Source: Hymenobacter metallilatus
GTDB lineage: Bacteria > Bacteroidota > Bacteroidia > Cytophagales > Hymenobacteraceae
NCBI RefSeq assembly: GCF_003944705.1
Contig: NZ_RWIS01000005.1
Location: forward strand, 240,703 to 304,702
Length of the DNA stretch: 64,000 nucleotides
Direction: 5' to 3'
Part shown: in pieces, positions 9,181 to 18,900 of the stretch
Numbering within the stretch: the stretch's first letter is position 1
Layout of the letters: every line of letters starts with the position of its first letter
Program-made: the position numbers and the translations under genes
The notes under the pieces: model-generated
Database searches by the model: none
Told to the model about the DNA's origin: nothing
What the model saw: the letters and a program-made list of their open reading frames with translations, nothing else

Positions 9181-9462
9181 ATGAAATTCTCTTTCAAATC
9201 CCTGCTCGTTCTGGCCGCATTTGCTCCTTTCGCCCTGGCTTCGTGCTCGGAGAAAACGCAGGAAAATGCTGAGGCTACTGCCGAAAGCGCAGCTAACGAT
9301 GCTGCTGCCAACACCGAGGCTGCCGGCGACGCCGTTGAAAACGCTACCGACAACGCTGCTGCTGAAGTAAAGGCCGAAACTGCTCCTACCGCCGGCGACA
9401 CCGCCGTGGTTCGTGACCAGCCCGCCGCTGGTGCCGTGGAGGAAACTCCCGTGAAAAAGTAG
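9181..9462 (+). CDS. Small Ala/Glu/Thr-rich lipoprotein
   Basis: 93 residues. It has a signal peptide with a clear SPII lipobox (LASC, Cys21), then a low-complexity acidic chain of Ala, Glu, Thr, Asn and Asp with no other cysteine or recognisable domain. The mature part is probably disordered or one long helix (ENATDNAAAEVKAE). Short secreted lipoproteins of this kind are common in Cytophagales genomes, but I know of no assigned function. It stands alone between the TsaC-type gene and the CCA-adding enzyme and has its own terminator. Confidence 0.85.
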   Translation: MKFSFKSLLVLAAFAPFALASCSEKTQENAEATAESAANDAAANTEAAGDAVENATDNAAAEVKAETAPTAGDTAVVRDQPAAGAVEETPVKK

Positions 9463-9490
9463 GTTCTGCCCACTCCGGCAGTACTGTTAC

Positions 9491-9524
9491 AGCTCCTTCG
9501 GCCTGGTGCCGGAGGAGCTTTTTT
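9491..9524 (+). terminator. Intrinsic terminator after the small lipoprotein gene
   Basis: A 12-bp stem (AGCTCCTTCGGC paired with GCCGGAGGAGCT, one G-T pair) followed by T6. Confidence 0.85.
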
Positions 9525-9571
9525 GCTGCTTATACCCGGCGGCCTACCCTGCGCAGTAGCGTGGCTCCTGC

Positions 9572-9579
9572 TACCTTTG
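9572..9579 (+). promoter_or_regulatory. -7 promoter box (TACCTTTG) of a probably leaderless cca transcript
   Basis: Exact TAnnTTTG box ending only four bases before the cca ATG. In Bacteroidota transcription starts a few bases after this box, so the mRNA should begin at or next to the A of the ATG. No TTG was found at -33. Confidence 0.55.
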
Positions 9580-9583
9580 CCCC

Positions 9584-11002
9584 ATGAAACAGCCCCAACT
9601 GCCCGCTTTACCCTTATTTCGCACCATTGCCGATGCCGCCGGTGAGCTGGGGTTTCCAGCCTACGTGATTGGAGGCTACGTGCGGGACCTGACCCTGGGG
9701 CGGGAAAGTAAGGATGTGGATGTGGTATGCGTGGGCGACGGAATTGCGCTGGCGCAGGCCGTGGGTCGCAAGCTGCCCGGCCGGCCCCGCGTGACGGTAT
9801 TTCGGAACTTCGGGACAGCCATGCTGCCCACGCCTGAAATTGAGGTAGAGTTTGTGGGGGCCCGCAAGGAAAGCTACCGGGCCGAAAGCCGCAAGCCCGA
9901 AGTGGAAGCCGGTACCCTGGAAGAGGACCTGGCCCGCCGCGACTTCACCATCAATGCGTTAGGCCTGAGCCTCAACCCCGACACGTACGGGCAGCTAGTG
10001 GACCGCTACGACGGTATGGGCGACCTGCAGCGCAAAATCATCCGGACGCCGCTGGACCCGGATGTTACCTTCTCCGATGACCCCCTGCGCATGTTGCGCG
10101 CCATCCGGTTTGCCACCCAGCTGGATTTCGACATCGACCCCGACACCTTTGATGCGCTGGGCCGCAACAAGGAGCGTATCCGCATCATCTCGCAGGAGCG
10201 CATTACCACCGAGCTGAACAAGATTATTATGGCTCCGAAGCCCAGCTACGGCTTCAAGCTGCTGTTCAGCTGCGGGCTGCTGCCGCTCATCTTCCCGAAG
10301 ATGGCCCAATTGCAGGGAGTGGAAAAAGTGGGTCAGCACGCGCACAAAGACAACTTCTACCACACGCTGCAGGTGCTGGATAACGTGGCGGCCGCCGGCG
10401 GCGACCTGTGGCTGCGCTGGGCGGCCATCCTGCACGACATTGCCAAACCGGCCACCAAACGCTACGACAAGCGCGTGGGCTGGACCTTTCACGGGCACGA
10501 GGACAAAGGCGCGCGCTGGGTGCCCGGCATTTTCACCGACTTCAAGCTGCCGCTGGGCGAGGAAATGCGCCAGGTACAAAAGCTGGTGCGCCTGCACCTG
10601 CGGCCCATTGCCTTGGTAAAGGAAATTGTGACGGACTCGGCCGTGCGCCGCCTGCTGTTTGAGGCCGGCGACGACGTGGACCGCCTGATGCTGCTCTGCC
10701 GGGCCGATATTACCAGCAAGGACCACCAGCGCGTGGCCCGCTACCTGCGCAACTTCGATGTGGTAGAGCAGAAGCTGAAGGAAGTGGAGGAAAAAGACCA
10801 CCTGCGCAACTTTAAGCCCGTCATAACCGGCGAAATCATCATGGAAACCTTCGGACTCAAGCCCAGCCGGGAGGTAGGCGAGCTGAAGGAAGCCTTACTC
10901 GAAGCCATCTTGGAGGGTAAAATCCGCAACGAGTACGAGGAGGCCTTCCCGCTGCTGCTGGAGTTGGGCCAAGGCAAAGGGCTGGCTGTGGTGAAAGGAT
11001 AA
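9584..11002 (+). CDS. cca: CCA tRNA nucleotidyltransferase with HD domain
   Basis: 472 residues. Known: class II enzymes of this group add or repair the CCA end of tRNAs. Since the tRNA-Lys gene here does not encode CCA, such an enzyme is needed. Seen: the nucleotidyltransferase signature GGYVRDLTLGRESKDVDVV with its catalytic Asp pair, RRDFTINAL, the RNA-binding region SDDPLRMLRAIRFATQL and ERITTELNKI, then an HD phosphohydrolase domain (HAHKDNFYHTLQVLDNVA and LHDIAKPATKRY). The HD-containing form is usual in this phylum. The gene is monocistronic, between a terminator and a large hairpin. Confidence 0.94.
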   Translation: MKQPQLPALPLFRTIADAAGELGFPAYVIGGYVRDLTLGRESKDVDVVCVGDGIALAQAVGRKLPGRPRVTVFRNFGTAMLPTPEIEVEFVGARKESYRAESRKPEVEAGTLEEDLARRDFTINALGLSLNPDTYGQLVDRYDGMGDLQRKIIRTPLDPDVTFSDDPLRMLRAIRFATQLDFDIDPDTFDALGRNKERIRIISQERITTELNKIIMAPKPSYGFKLLFSCGLLPLIFPKMAQLQGVEKVGQHAHKDNFYHTLQVLDNVAAAGGDLWLRWAAILHDIAKPATKRYDKRVGWTFHGHEDKGARWVPGIFTDFKLPLGEEMRQVQKLVRLHLRPIALVKEIVTDSAVRRLLFEAGDDVDRLMLLCRADITSKDHQRVARYLRNFDVVEQKLKEVEEKDHLRNFKPVITGEIIMETFGLKPSREVGELKEALLEAILEGKIRNEYEEAFPLLLELGQGKGLAVVKG

Positions 11003-11019
11003 TCTTGAGATTAAAGAGG

Positions 11020-11069
11020 AACGTCACTCCGAGCCCCGCGGGATTTCCCGCGCGGCTCGGAGTGACGTT
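11020..11069. terminator. Long hairpin after cca, with GTCACTCCGAGC-type arms
   Basis: Perfect 16-bp outer arms (AACGTCACTCCGAGCC and complement) enclosing a second GC hairpin around CGCGGGATTTCCCGCG. It can work as a bidirectional terminator. Its arms share the words GTCAYTCCGAG and GCGGGATT/ATTC-type core with the inverted repeat at 46213-46358, so it may belong to the same dispersed family. Confidence 0.65.
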
Positions 11070-11095
11070 TTATGTGGACCTTTTATAAACGCATT

Positions 11096-11149
11096 GAAGG
11101 CAGCTCCGGCCGTCCTGTTGCAGCAGGAGGGTAGGCCGGGGCTGCCTTC
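11096..11149. repeat. Second long hairpin in the 395-base gap 11003-11397
   Basis: 16-bp arms (GAAGGCAGCTCCGGCC with GGCCGGGGCTGCCTTC, one wobble pair) around a smaller inner hairpin. No T run follows on either strand. The rest of the gap (11150-11358) shows no gene or clear signal. Confidence 0.55.
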
Positions 11150-11358
11150 GGGTCTCACCTTTTCACTCACAAATGGACCCAGTACTGCGGTTGTGCTGAC
11201 TCAGGGAAGTAGATACCAGAAACCGGATAATAGTTGCCTGATCAAGAACTGTTCCAGCAATATTCGGTTGCCGACATGTTGAACGGATGAAAAGCAGCAG
11301 GGTTACAGCTGGGCAGCAAGGTAAGTGCCCGAGTATCAGCCTGCACAAGCACCACTGA

Positions 11359-11392
11359 TTTTCCCGTTGCCGCTAAGCCGGCAACGGGAAAA
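11359..11392 (-). terminator. Terminator of the PspC-domain gene
   Basis: A perfect 14-bp stem (TTTTCCCGTTGCCG and complement) around a 6-base loop, 5 bases after the minus-strand stop. T runs flank it on both strands. Confidence 0.75.
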
Positions 11393-11397
11393 AACAC

Positions 11398-14028
11398 CTA
11401 ATCGATAGTCCGGATGGAAGCAGCGCCTACTGCCTCACGGCGTACCTGGCTGGGGCGGCCGCTGTACTCAATTACGCTGGCCCCCACGGCATCGGCTTTC
11501 AGTTCCTCAGTTACGTGCAGGCGCACTTTGCTGGCTCCAATGGCGTCCACGTCGGCGCGGCGGGCCGTGAAGTCAGCGGCGGCCACATCACAGCCGGCAG
11601 TGCTTTGCACTTTCAGGCGCCCGGCGCTACCCTGCAGGGCTGCCTGGCAGCCCCCGGTCAGGGTCAGGCTCAGCTCGTTTAGCTCGCCGTGGAAGCGAAG
11701 CTGGCTACCGCCAGTCTGCTCCACGCTCAGGTCGCTGGAGTTGAAGCCGCTTACGTCGGCGCGGGTGCCGCCCACCAGCTCCAGGTTATTCAGCTCGGGC
11801 GTTTCAATAATGAGCAGCACATCGTCATCGTCGCCCCGGCGGGAGTCGAACAGGTCCCGGTTACGGGGAGCAATGGTCAGCTCGTTGCCGTCGCGCTCCA
11901 CTTTAATGTCGCGCAGGGCCCGGCCGCTGCCGGCTGCCCGGACGCTGTAGCTGCTGCCCTGGCGGATCAGGGCCCGGTAGCCGCCCACAATCGTGATATG
12001 GTCGAAATTGGACTCACTGAAAGTCTGACGCTCGGAGCCATAGGAATCCTCATCGGTATTAATGGGCTCGATGCGCTCAAAGTCCAGGTTCACGTTGGAA
12101 TCGGAGCGGCCTTCTTCATAGTCCTCCCGGTCCTCATCCTGGGCGTCCTCACTGCGGCTGCGCAGGTCGGACTCTTTGCAGTTCACGCACTCCACTTTGT
12201 TGCCGTTCATGCGGTACACAAAGTTTTCGGGGTGGAAGGGAGCCTGGCCATTCATATAATCCTCCTCATTCAGCCAGTCGGCAAAGGTTTCTGTCATGCG
12301 GAAGGTCCGGCCCCGGGGCATGAGCAGGCGCAGGCGCATTTCCTGGTCGCGGAAACGGGCGCTGGGCTGGTAGGTAAAGTGGTCATCCACGCTCAGGGTA
12401 GAGTCGTTGAGGATGCGCAGCGTGTGCAGCGTAGAGGTGGCGGCATTGCGGCGGGCAATAGAGTCGGAGGAGCCTTTGGCCGCAATAATCCGCTCCAGGC
12501 GCGGGGCCTGGGCACTGTCGATACCCACGATGTCGAGGTCCACCCACTTGCCGCTGTTCAGCTGCCGGCGCTCCAGCACGAGGCGGGCGTTGCTCAGGCC
12601 ACCCAGGGCAGTGGTTTGGGTAATTTCCTCCTCGCGCTGAAACTCGCGGCCCACCCGGATGGCGGCCACCGAGCTACCCACGATACCCAGCAGCCATAAG
12701 CCCAGCAGGGTGAGGGAGGCAGTACGGCTCAGCACGGTACGGCGCAGCAGCAGGCCCACGCCCGTCAGTAGCAGTGCCAGGGCCGGAATAGCCGTGAGCA
12801 GGAAGAAGGATAGCACAGCCCACACCGAAATATCATTGAAAATCAGGAAGGGCTGCAGAGGGCCAAAATCCAGGTCGTCGGAGGAAGAAATGAGCCCCAG
12901 GCCTACTCCCAGCGCAATGACCACCGTGAGCAGAATACCGAACCCGGTGAGGGTAAGAATGCCCCCGGCTACCACCCGGATGAGGGAGCCAATGGAGTTG
13001 ACGATGGGCCGCACGTTGCTGAAAGAATCTTCCAGAAAGGTACCCACGGGGCGGTTGTTCACCCGGTCGGCCTCCGAGCCGGCGGCATAGGGGTTATTGC
13101 GCAGATTCTCGTCCAGGGCCGAGAGCGTAACGGCGTCGCCGCGCATACGGAGCTTGTCGGAGGCGGTTTTCGCCTCCGGCAAGAGAATCCACAGAATCAC
13201 GTAGAGCCAGAACCCCAGGCTACCGGCAAACAGCAGCAGCAGAAAGGCAATACGCACTACCACCACATCTACCCGCAGGTAGGCCGCCAGCCCCGCCGAT
13301 ACGCCCCCCACCTTACCGTTGTCGGTGTCCCGGTACAGCTTTTTGAAGGCTGGGTCGGTGTCGGGGTCAATGGCATCGTAGCGCTTGGGCAGTACCGCCC
13401 ACAGAATAACATAGGACAGAATGGTAAAGCCTGCTACCCGCTCGCCGAAGTTGTCAAGGCCACTGTTATCGAACACGGCGGGTACGGCCAGCACCAGCAC
13501 CAGCAGACCCAGTCGAATCCAGAGCGCATTGGTGTTGAAATAATGCGCCAGGCCCGCTGCTACCCCAGCTACCTTGCGGTTGGCCATGTCACGGTACATC
13601 TGCTTGGGCGCTTCATCGGGGGCAGCGGCCTCCGGTCCGGCCTGGGTGCGGCTGCTGCTGCCGCTGTGGCCGGCGCTGCTGCGGCCCGAGCCGGTGTAAG
13701 TGCCCTGGGCCGAACCGTTGGCCACGGCCTCGGCCAGCAGCTCTTCCTCGTCCTCGGCCTCATCAGCCGACTGGAAGTCGCTCACGCGGCCCATTTTGGC
13801 GGTCATGGCCTCCACGTCCTCCAGGGTAATCACCTGCTTGAGGCTGGAGAGGCGGGCGGCGAAGAGCTCGGCAATGCGGCTCTCAATGTCGGCCACAATT
13901 TCCTCGTGGCCGCGGTAGCCACTGAAGTGGGCTTTCACTTCCGCCAGGTAGCGGCTAAGCACTTCGTAGCCGTCTTCCTCAATGTGGAAGATCATGCCCT
14001 GAAGGTTGATGCTGATGTTCTTTTTCAT
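11398..14028 (-). CDS. Membrane protein with two PspC domains and a DUF2807 (GIN) beta-helix domain
   Basis: 876 residues from the ATG of MKKNISINLQG; a longer reading would need a TTG. Seen in order: a cytoplasmic N-terminal region (about 1-145) with a Ser/Gly-rich linker; a first PspC domain (MYRDMANRKVAGVAAGLAHYF, then a hydrophobic segment and YVILWAVLPKR); a second PspC domain (LYRDTDNGKVGGVSAGLAAYL...LYVILWILLPEA); more membrane helices; an acidic segment with a CVNCKESD pair; and a C-terminal right-handed beta-helix-like region (VVGGYRALIRQG...LELVGGTRADVSG...VDAIGASKVRL) typical of GIN/DUF2807. Known: PspC domains occur in envelope stress regulators. The gene follows a PadR regulator by 51 bases, forming a two-gene operon widely seen in this phylum. 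Its exact role is not established. Confidence 0.9.
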   Translation of the reverse strand: MKKNISINLQGMIFHIEEDGYEVLSRYLAEVKAHFSGYRGHEEIVADIESRIAELFAARLSSLKQVITLEDVEAMTAKMGRVSDFQSADEAEDEEELLAEAVANGSAQGTYTGSGRSSAGHSGSSSRTQAGPEAAAPDEAPKQMYRDMANRKVAGVAAGLAHYFNTNALWIRLGLLVLVLAVPAVFDNSGLDNFGERVAGFTILSYVILWAVLPKRYDAIDPDTDPAFKKLYRDTDNGKVGGVSAGLAAYLRVDVVVVRIAFLLLLFAGSLGFWLYVILWILLPEAKTASDKLRMRGDAVTLSALDENLRNNPYAAGSEADRVNNRPVGTFLEDSFSNVRPIVNSIGSLIRVVAGGILTLTGFGILLTVVIALGVGLGLISSSDDLDFGPLQPFLIFNDISVWAVLSFFLLTAIPALALLLTGVGLLLRRTVLSRTASLTLLGLWLLGIVGSSVAAIRVGREFQREEEITQTTALGGLSNARLVLERRQLNSGKWVDLDIVGIDSAQAPRLERIIAAKGSSDSIARRNAATSTLHTLRILNDSTLSVDDHFTYQPSARFRDQEMRLRLLMPRGRTFRMTETFADWLNEEDYMNGQAPFHPENFVYRMNGNKVECVNCKESDLRSRSEDAQDEDREDYEEGRSDSNVNLDFERIEPINTDEDSYGSERQTFSESNFDHITIVGGYRALIRQGSSYSVRAAGSGRALRDIKVERDGNELTIAPRNRDLFDSRRGDDDDVLLIIETPELNNLELVGGTRADVSGFNSSDLSVEQTGGSQLRFHGELNELSLTLTGGCQAALQGSAGRLKVQSTAGCDVAAADFTARRADVDAIGASKVRLHVTEELKADAVGASVIEYSGRPSQVRREAVGAASIRTID

Positions 14029-14079
14029 CTCAGTGCTGCAACTAGTCAAGAATAACTGGTAGGGGGCGGCTGCGCGGGG

Positions 14080-14487
14080 CTACAGCAGCGGGTCCGGGGC
14101 GGAGGGGGCATCCGGAGGAGCCACCTCGAGGCCAGCGGGCGAAACCGCATCCGGATTGCGCGGCTTCTGGCGGATGATGCGGATGGAATCCTGGACTTCC
14201 TCCCAGGTCAGGCGCAGCTGATGCAGAAACTCCTGGCCGTCGGCGGTGAGGGTGTAGTACTTGCGGGGCGGGCCGGAGGTGGACTCCTTCCAGGTGTAGT
14301 CCAGCAGGCCCGCGTTTTTGAGGCGGGTTAGCAGCGGGTAGAGCGTGCCTTCCACCACAATCATGCGGGCAGAAGTCAACTCTTCGAGCATATCGGACGC
14401 ATACACCTCGCCGCGGGCAATGATTTCCAGAATGCAGAACTCCAGGATGCCCTTCCGCATCTGCACTTGGGTGTTCTCGACTTTCAT
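14080..14487 (-). CDS. PadR-family transcriptional regulator
   Basis: 135 residues starting at MKVENTQVQMRKG; upstream in-frame codons lie beyond the promoter. The PadR winged helix is clear: GILEFCILEIIARGEVYASDML, EGTLYPLLTRLKNAGLLDY, and PRKYYTLTADGQEFL. A Pro/Ala-rich tail replaces the longer C-terminal dimer helix of some family members. Known: PadR proteins repress linked genes and themselves in response to ligand or envelope stress. Here it should control itself and the PspC/GIN gene that follows 51 bases later. A complete promoter with an overlapping palindrome lies directly upstream. Confidence 0.93.
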   Translation of the reverse strand: MKVENTQVQMRKGILEFCILEIIARGEVYASDMLEELTSARMIVVEGTLYPLLTRLKNAGLLDYTWKESTSGPPRKYYTLTADGQEFLHQLRLTWEEVQDSIRIIRQKPRNPDAVSPAGLEVAPPDAPSAPDPLL

Positions 14488-14518
14488 GGGCTGAGGCAGA
14501 TATCGGTGAAGAATGAGA

Positions 14519-14549
14519 CAAATATAATAGAAGGTACTATGTAACACAA
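14519..14549 (-). promoter_or_regulatory. Complete Bacteroidota promoter for the padR-pspC operon
   Basis: On the minus strand TTG at 14547-14549 and an exact TATATTTG at 14519-14526, spaced by 20 bases, the expected -33/-7 arrangement. The leader is about 30 bases. Confidence 0.8.
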
Positions 14550-14556
14550 GGTACCT
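14532..14556. promoter_or_regulatory. Candidate PadR operator overlapping the promoter
   Basis: Inverted repeat AGGTAC-13 bases-GTACCT covering the -33 element and spacer of the padR promoter. The position suits autorepression. The assignment to PadR is an inference from location and symmetry. Confidence 0.4.
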
Positions 14557-14755
14557 GATAAAATTTTTTTTGCGGGACGGTTTTGCACTGGCACCAGGAA
14601 GGCTTTGCTGCTAACCGGGCGAACAAAAACGTGCTCAAGAAGGCGTGAAGGGCATTTCGCCGAGAAGCTGGCGTCGGCTCGCACTATTAATGAGTATCTT
14701 GCGTTTCAGGCTCGTTCCCGCAACTTTTCCGGCTTTCTATCTGATTACATCCTTT

Positions 14756-15853
14756 ATGCTCCACATCTCCCGTAGTGCCGCCCTGCTCGTGGGCGTTGGC
14801 CTGAGCGTGCTGGCCGCCGCACCCGCGCTGGCCCAGGACAAGACGCCCAAGTACAGCAACGAATTCCTCAATATCGGGGTAGGGGGCCGGGCCCTCGGCA
14901 TGGGCAAAGTGCAGGTAAGTCTGGCCGACGATGCTACGGCCGGCTACTGGAACCCCGCTGGGCTAGTAAATCAGAAAACCAAGTATGACGGCGTGCTGAT
15001 GCACTCCGAGCTGTTTTCGGGCATCGTGAAAAACGATTACGCCGGCTTCGGCATGAAGCTCGACGACAAGAGCGCCCTGGGCGTGAGCCTGATCCGGCTG
15101 GGCGTGGATGATATTGCCGATACCCGCAACCTGGTAAACGAGTACGGCTACATCGACTACAACAACATCCGCTACTTCTCGGTGGCCGATTATGCCCTGC
15201 TTTTGTCTTATGCCCGCCAGATTGGCAACGTGGAAGGCCTGCAGGTGGGGGCCAATGCCAAGCTGATTTACCGCAACATCGGCTCCTTCGCCAACGCCAT
15301 TGGCTTTGGGGTGGATGCGGGCGTGCAGTACCGCCGCAACGACTGGCGCCTGGCCCTGATGGCCCGCGACATTACCACCACCTACAACGCCTGGACCATT
15401 CATCCGGAAGAGTTCAAAGGCTCAGCCAACGCCCTGGATGAGCTGCCCAAGAGCAGCACCGAAATTACCCTGCCGCTGTTTGTGCTGGGGGCCAGCCGCC
15501 TGTTCAAGCTGCCCGGCGAATTCACGGCCCTGCCCGCCTTCGATGTGGAAATCAGCACCGATGGGCAGCGCAACACGCTGGTGTCGAGCAGCGCCGTGAG
15601 CGTAGATCCACGCGCTGGCCTGGAACTGGGCTACAAGCAACTGGTATATCTGCGCGGGGGCGTGGGCAACCTGCAGCAGGTGCAGTCGTTCACGGGCAAG
15701 GAGGAGTGGAAGGTGCAGCCCAGCCTGGGCGTAGGCCTGGCCCTGAGCGGCCTGCGCCTCGATATGGCTCTCACGCGCCTGGCCGTGGAAAAACTGGGTC
15801 AACGCAGCCAGCCCACCTCCATCATCGTATCGTTGGGCTACGGCATCAAATAG
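14756..15853 (+). CDS. PorV/PorQ-family outer-membrane protein of the type IX secretion system
   Basis: 365 residues from MLHISRSAALL; signal peptide ends near ALAQD. The mature N-terminus NEFLNIGVGGRALGMGKVQVSLADDATAGYWNPAGL is the family hallmark, resembling FadL-type 14-strand barrels. The rest is alternating beta-strand sequence ending in IIVSLGYGIK, an aromatic-poor barrel C-terminus. Known: PorV shuttles T9SS cargo from the translocon to the PorU sortase or attachment complex. The gene lies 87 bases before a PorU-like gene on the same strand, which supports this role. PorV and PorQ cannot be told apart by eye. Confidence 0.85.
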   Translation: MLHISRSAALLVGVGLSVLAAAPALAQDKTPKYSNEFLNIGVGGRALGMGKVQVSLADDATAGYWNPAGLVNQKTKYDGVLMHSELFSGIVKNDYAGFGMKLDDKSALGVSLIRLGVDDIADTRNLVNEYGYIDYNNIRYFSVADYALLLSYARQIGNVEGLQVGANAKLIYRNIGSFANAIGFGVDAGVQYRRNDWRLALMARDITTTYNAWTIHPEEFKGSANALDELPKSSTEITLPLFVLGASRLFKLPGEFTALPAFDVEISTDGQRNTLVSSSAVSVDPRAGLELGYKQLVYLRGGVGNLQQVQSFTGKEEWKVQPSLGVGLALSGLRLDMALTRLAVEKLGQRSQPTSIIVSLGYGIK

Positions 15854-15855
15854 GG

Positions 15856-15930
15856 TAGTAGTTGCTGGTTGTCAGTTATCAGCTGCCAGCAACTACTGCC
15901 TGACAACCAGTAACCAGTAATTGTCAACTG
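15856..15930. repeat. Overlapping inverted repeats between the porV-like and porU-like genes
   Basis: Two mutually exclusive perfect stems: AGTAGTTGCTGG (15857-15868) with 15886-15897, and CTGGTTGTCAG (15865-15875) with 15900-15910. The words GTTGTCAGTTATCAG also occur at 6637-6722. This could be a dispersed repeat, or an RNA switch that sets the porV to porU expression ratio. Confidence 0.6.
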
Positions 15931-15940
15931 TATATAGCAT

Positions 15941-18900
15941 ATGAAACAGACTTACCAGAAACTATGGTTACTGGTGCTGCTTACCCTGCTGAGTTCCGCC
16001 GCCGCGCGGGCTCAGTCGGGCCCCTATGGCAACGAGTGGATTGTGCCGGGGCAGCAGTACTACAAAATTAAAGTGGCCCGCGACGGGCTTTACCGCCTCG
16101 ATTATCAATACCTGCAGCGGGCCGGTATCAGCGGCGTGAACCCGCAGCGCCTCCAGCTCTGGCGGCGGGGCAAGGAGGTAGCCATTCACGTGGGCGGCAA
16201 CACCACGGCGCTGGACAACAGCACCTTTATCGAGTTTTTCGGACAGCGCAACGACGGGGCGTTAGATAAAGGCATGTTCCTGACGCCCGCCGATCAGGCC
16301 CAGCCATATTACAGCCTATTCACTGATACAGCCTCATACTTTCTGACGTGGTCAAACACCCTGGCCGGCAAGCGCATGGGGCAAAGCAACCCGGCTGCCA
16401 CTGGCACGCCCCACGCCAGCCGCATTCGGAAAGCGTTACGGGTGCAGTCGTTTCGCTACAACGTCATCAACGACGAAGCTAACACTTACCAACCCTGGGC
16501 GGAGCGCGGGGAGGGCTTTTTTAGCACTGATTTTGGTGCTAACGAAACCCAGTTCCCGGTTGATTCCATTTGGAGGGTAACTACCAGCGCGCAGGGTATG
16601 CGGGCTGATATTCAGGTGGTAGGGCAAACGACTGCCCAGCACAGCTCCCAAATAAGCGTTGCCCTGCCCGGCGGAGGTTCCCGTGTGTTAGGCACGCTCT
16701 CGTATTCCAACTTCGACTATGCTCGTGGCTCCTATGCCTTATTGCCATCCGATAGAGGAGCAAATGGCCGGGTCACTCTCGTAGTAAAGCAGTTGCTGGG
16801 CATTACTTCCAACCAACTGAAGGGCGACCGGGCACGGGTAGCGTATGTGCGCATTACTTACGCCGAAAACAGCCGGTGGCCGCAGCGGCAGACCCAGTTG
16901 TTCTTTTCCAACGACTCTACGCTGGCCGGTCCGGCTTATTATCAGCTGGATTCCATTCCGGCTACTGTACGTGGCTACGATGTAACCGACCCCTATAATA
17001 CACTACGAGTAGAGGGACAGGCCGGAGCTACGGCCACCCAGCGCAACTTTGTATTTAGCAGCGCCAACGGCCGCACCCGCAACCTGTTACTGGCCGATGC
17101 CGACCGGGCTCTGGTACCAGGGGCTCCCAAGCGGGTTTTCTTCCGCAACATTTCGCCCGCGGCGCACAACTTTATCATCGTAACCAGCCGGGTACTGATG
17201 AAACCTGCAACGAGCGGCACAGTAACCGTGCCCAATGCCGTGCGGGCCTATGCTGCGTACCGGGCTTCGGCTCCAGGAGGTAGTTGGGATACATTGGTGG
17301 TAACCTCCGAGCAGCTCTACGACCAGTTCCACTACGGCGAAAAGTCAGCGTTGGGCGTTCGGCAGTTTGCCCAATGGATGCTGGCCGGTAGCAACCGCCC
17401 ACAGTCCTTGCTGCTGCTGGGGAAAGGCTTAAATACGGGGGAGTTCTGCGGCCGGTATTTTCGTCAGGAGCCAACTCGCTTCCGCAATGAATGCGTTGGT
17501 GGCCAAGCAACTCCCGACACGGCTGTGGTACGGGACTTGGTTCCAACCAGTACCCGCGGGGCGTCAGATATCTTTTTTACAGCCGACTGGCAAAGCGGTG
17601 ACTACAGACCTCGCATGATTACTGGGCGCATATCCGCCCGCCAGCCGCAGCAGGTCTTGTATTACTTGAACAAACTAAAGGAGCACGAAGCCCTGGGCTT
17701 TGCGTCTTGGCGGAAAAACGTTCTGCATATGGTAGGTAGCAAAAACCCGACGGAGGACCAACTGTTTACCGGCTTCGTCAATCAGTATGCTACCTATGTG
17801 CAAAAGCCGCCTTTTGCTGGACAGGTAGTAAAGCTCTACCGTAGGGCTACCTATCCTGGTACTGTTCCTGGTGATACGCCACCCCTGAATCTGGCGCCTG
17901 ATTTTAATGCCGGGGTTGGCTTTATTTCCTACTTCGGTCACGGGCACCCGCTGTATCTGGCGTGGAATGTTGCCAAGATAAATGATGCAACAAATGGGTT
18001 TTTGAACAAAGGAAAATACCCTGTCTGGTACATAAGTGGTTGTTCCGCTGGTAATGCCTTTACTGGGTATGGCTCATTCGGCGGCGAAGACTACCTGTTG
18101 GCTGAAGACAAAGGGATAATAGGCTTTTTATCCGATTCGGATTTGAGCTTTGATAATGAGCTGCACGAGATGCACACCGAAATGGTGAAGCTGCTGTTTG
18201 CGGATAATTCGTGGTATGGAAAACCAGTAGCTGAAGTCCAGCAGGAAGTCATCCGGCGGTTACAGATAGGAGGGCCATCGGAGTCAAAAAAAGCCATGCT
18301 GATGAACACTATCTGGCAGGGCGACCCGGCGCTGAAGCTGTTCTCGCCGCTACTGCCGGACTTTCAGACGGCAGATGCTCGCCTGCAGGTTTCGCCCGGG
18401 GTGGTACCGGCTACGGCCGGGGCATCTTTCAGCCTGAAGCTGGGCGTAAGTAACCCCGGCCGGATAACTACGGGCCCACTCCGAATTCGGGTGACGCGCA
18501 CCTTTGGCAGCACTACGCTGGTCAGTAACTTCACGGTGCCTCAAGCCCGGCAGGACACCACCTACACCCTAAGCCTGACCAACCCGGCCGCCGGCAGTGT
18601 AGCTGGGGCCAACATTTTCCAAGTGGATCTTGACTCCGATAATCTCATTGCCGAATCGGACGAGACGAACAACCGGGCCACGCTGAACTACACTTTCCTG
18701 ACCGGGGGCGTTACTACGCTCAGTCCGCCGGAGTTTGCCATTATGGGCTCCCGGGCTGTGCGGCTGGTGGCCCAGAGCAACGTTCCCACCCTAACGGCCC
18801 GCGACTTCGACCTGGAGGCCGATACGGTGCAGACGTTTAACAGCCCGCTGGTGCAGCGCATCAAAATCAACGCCGTAATGGTGCCCGAGTGGCAGCCTAC

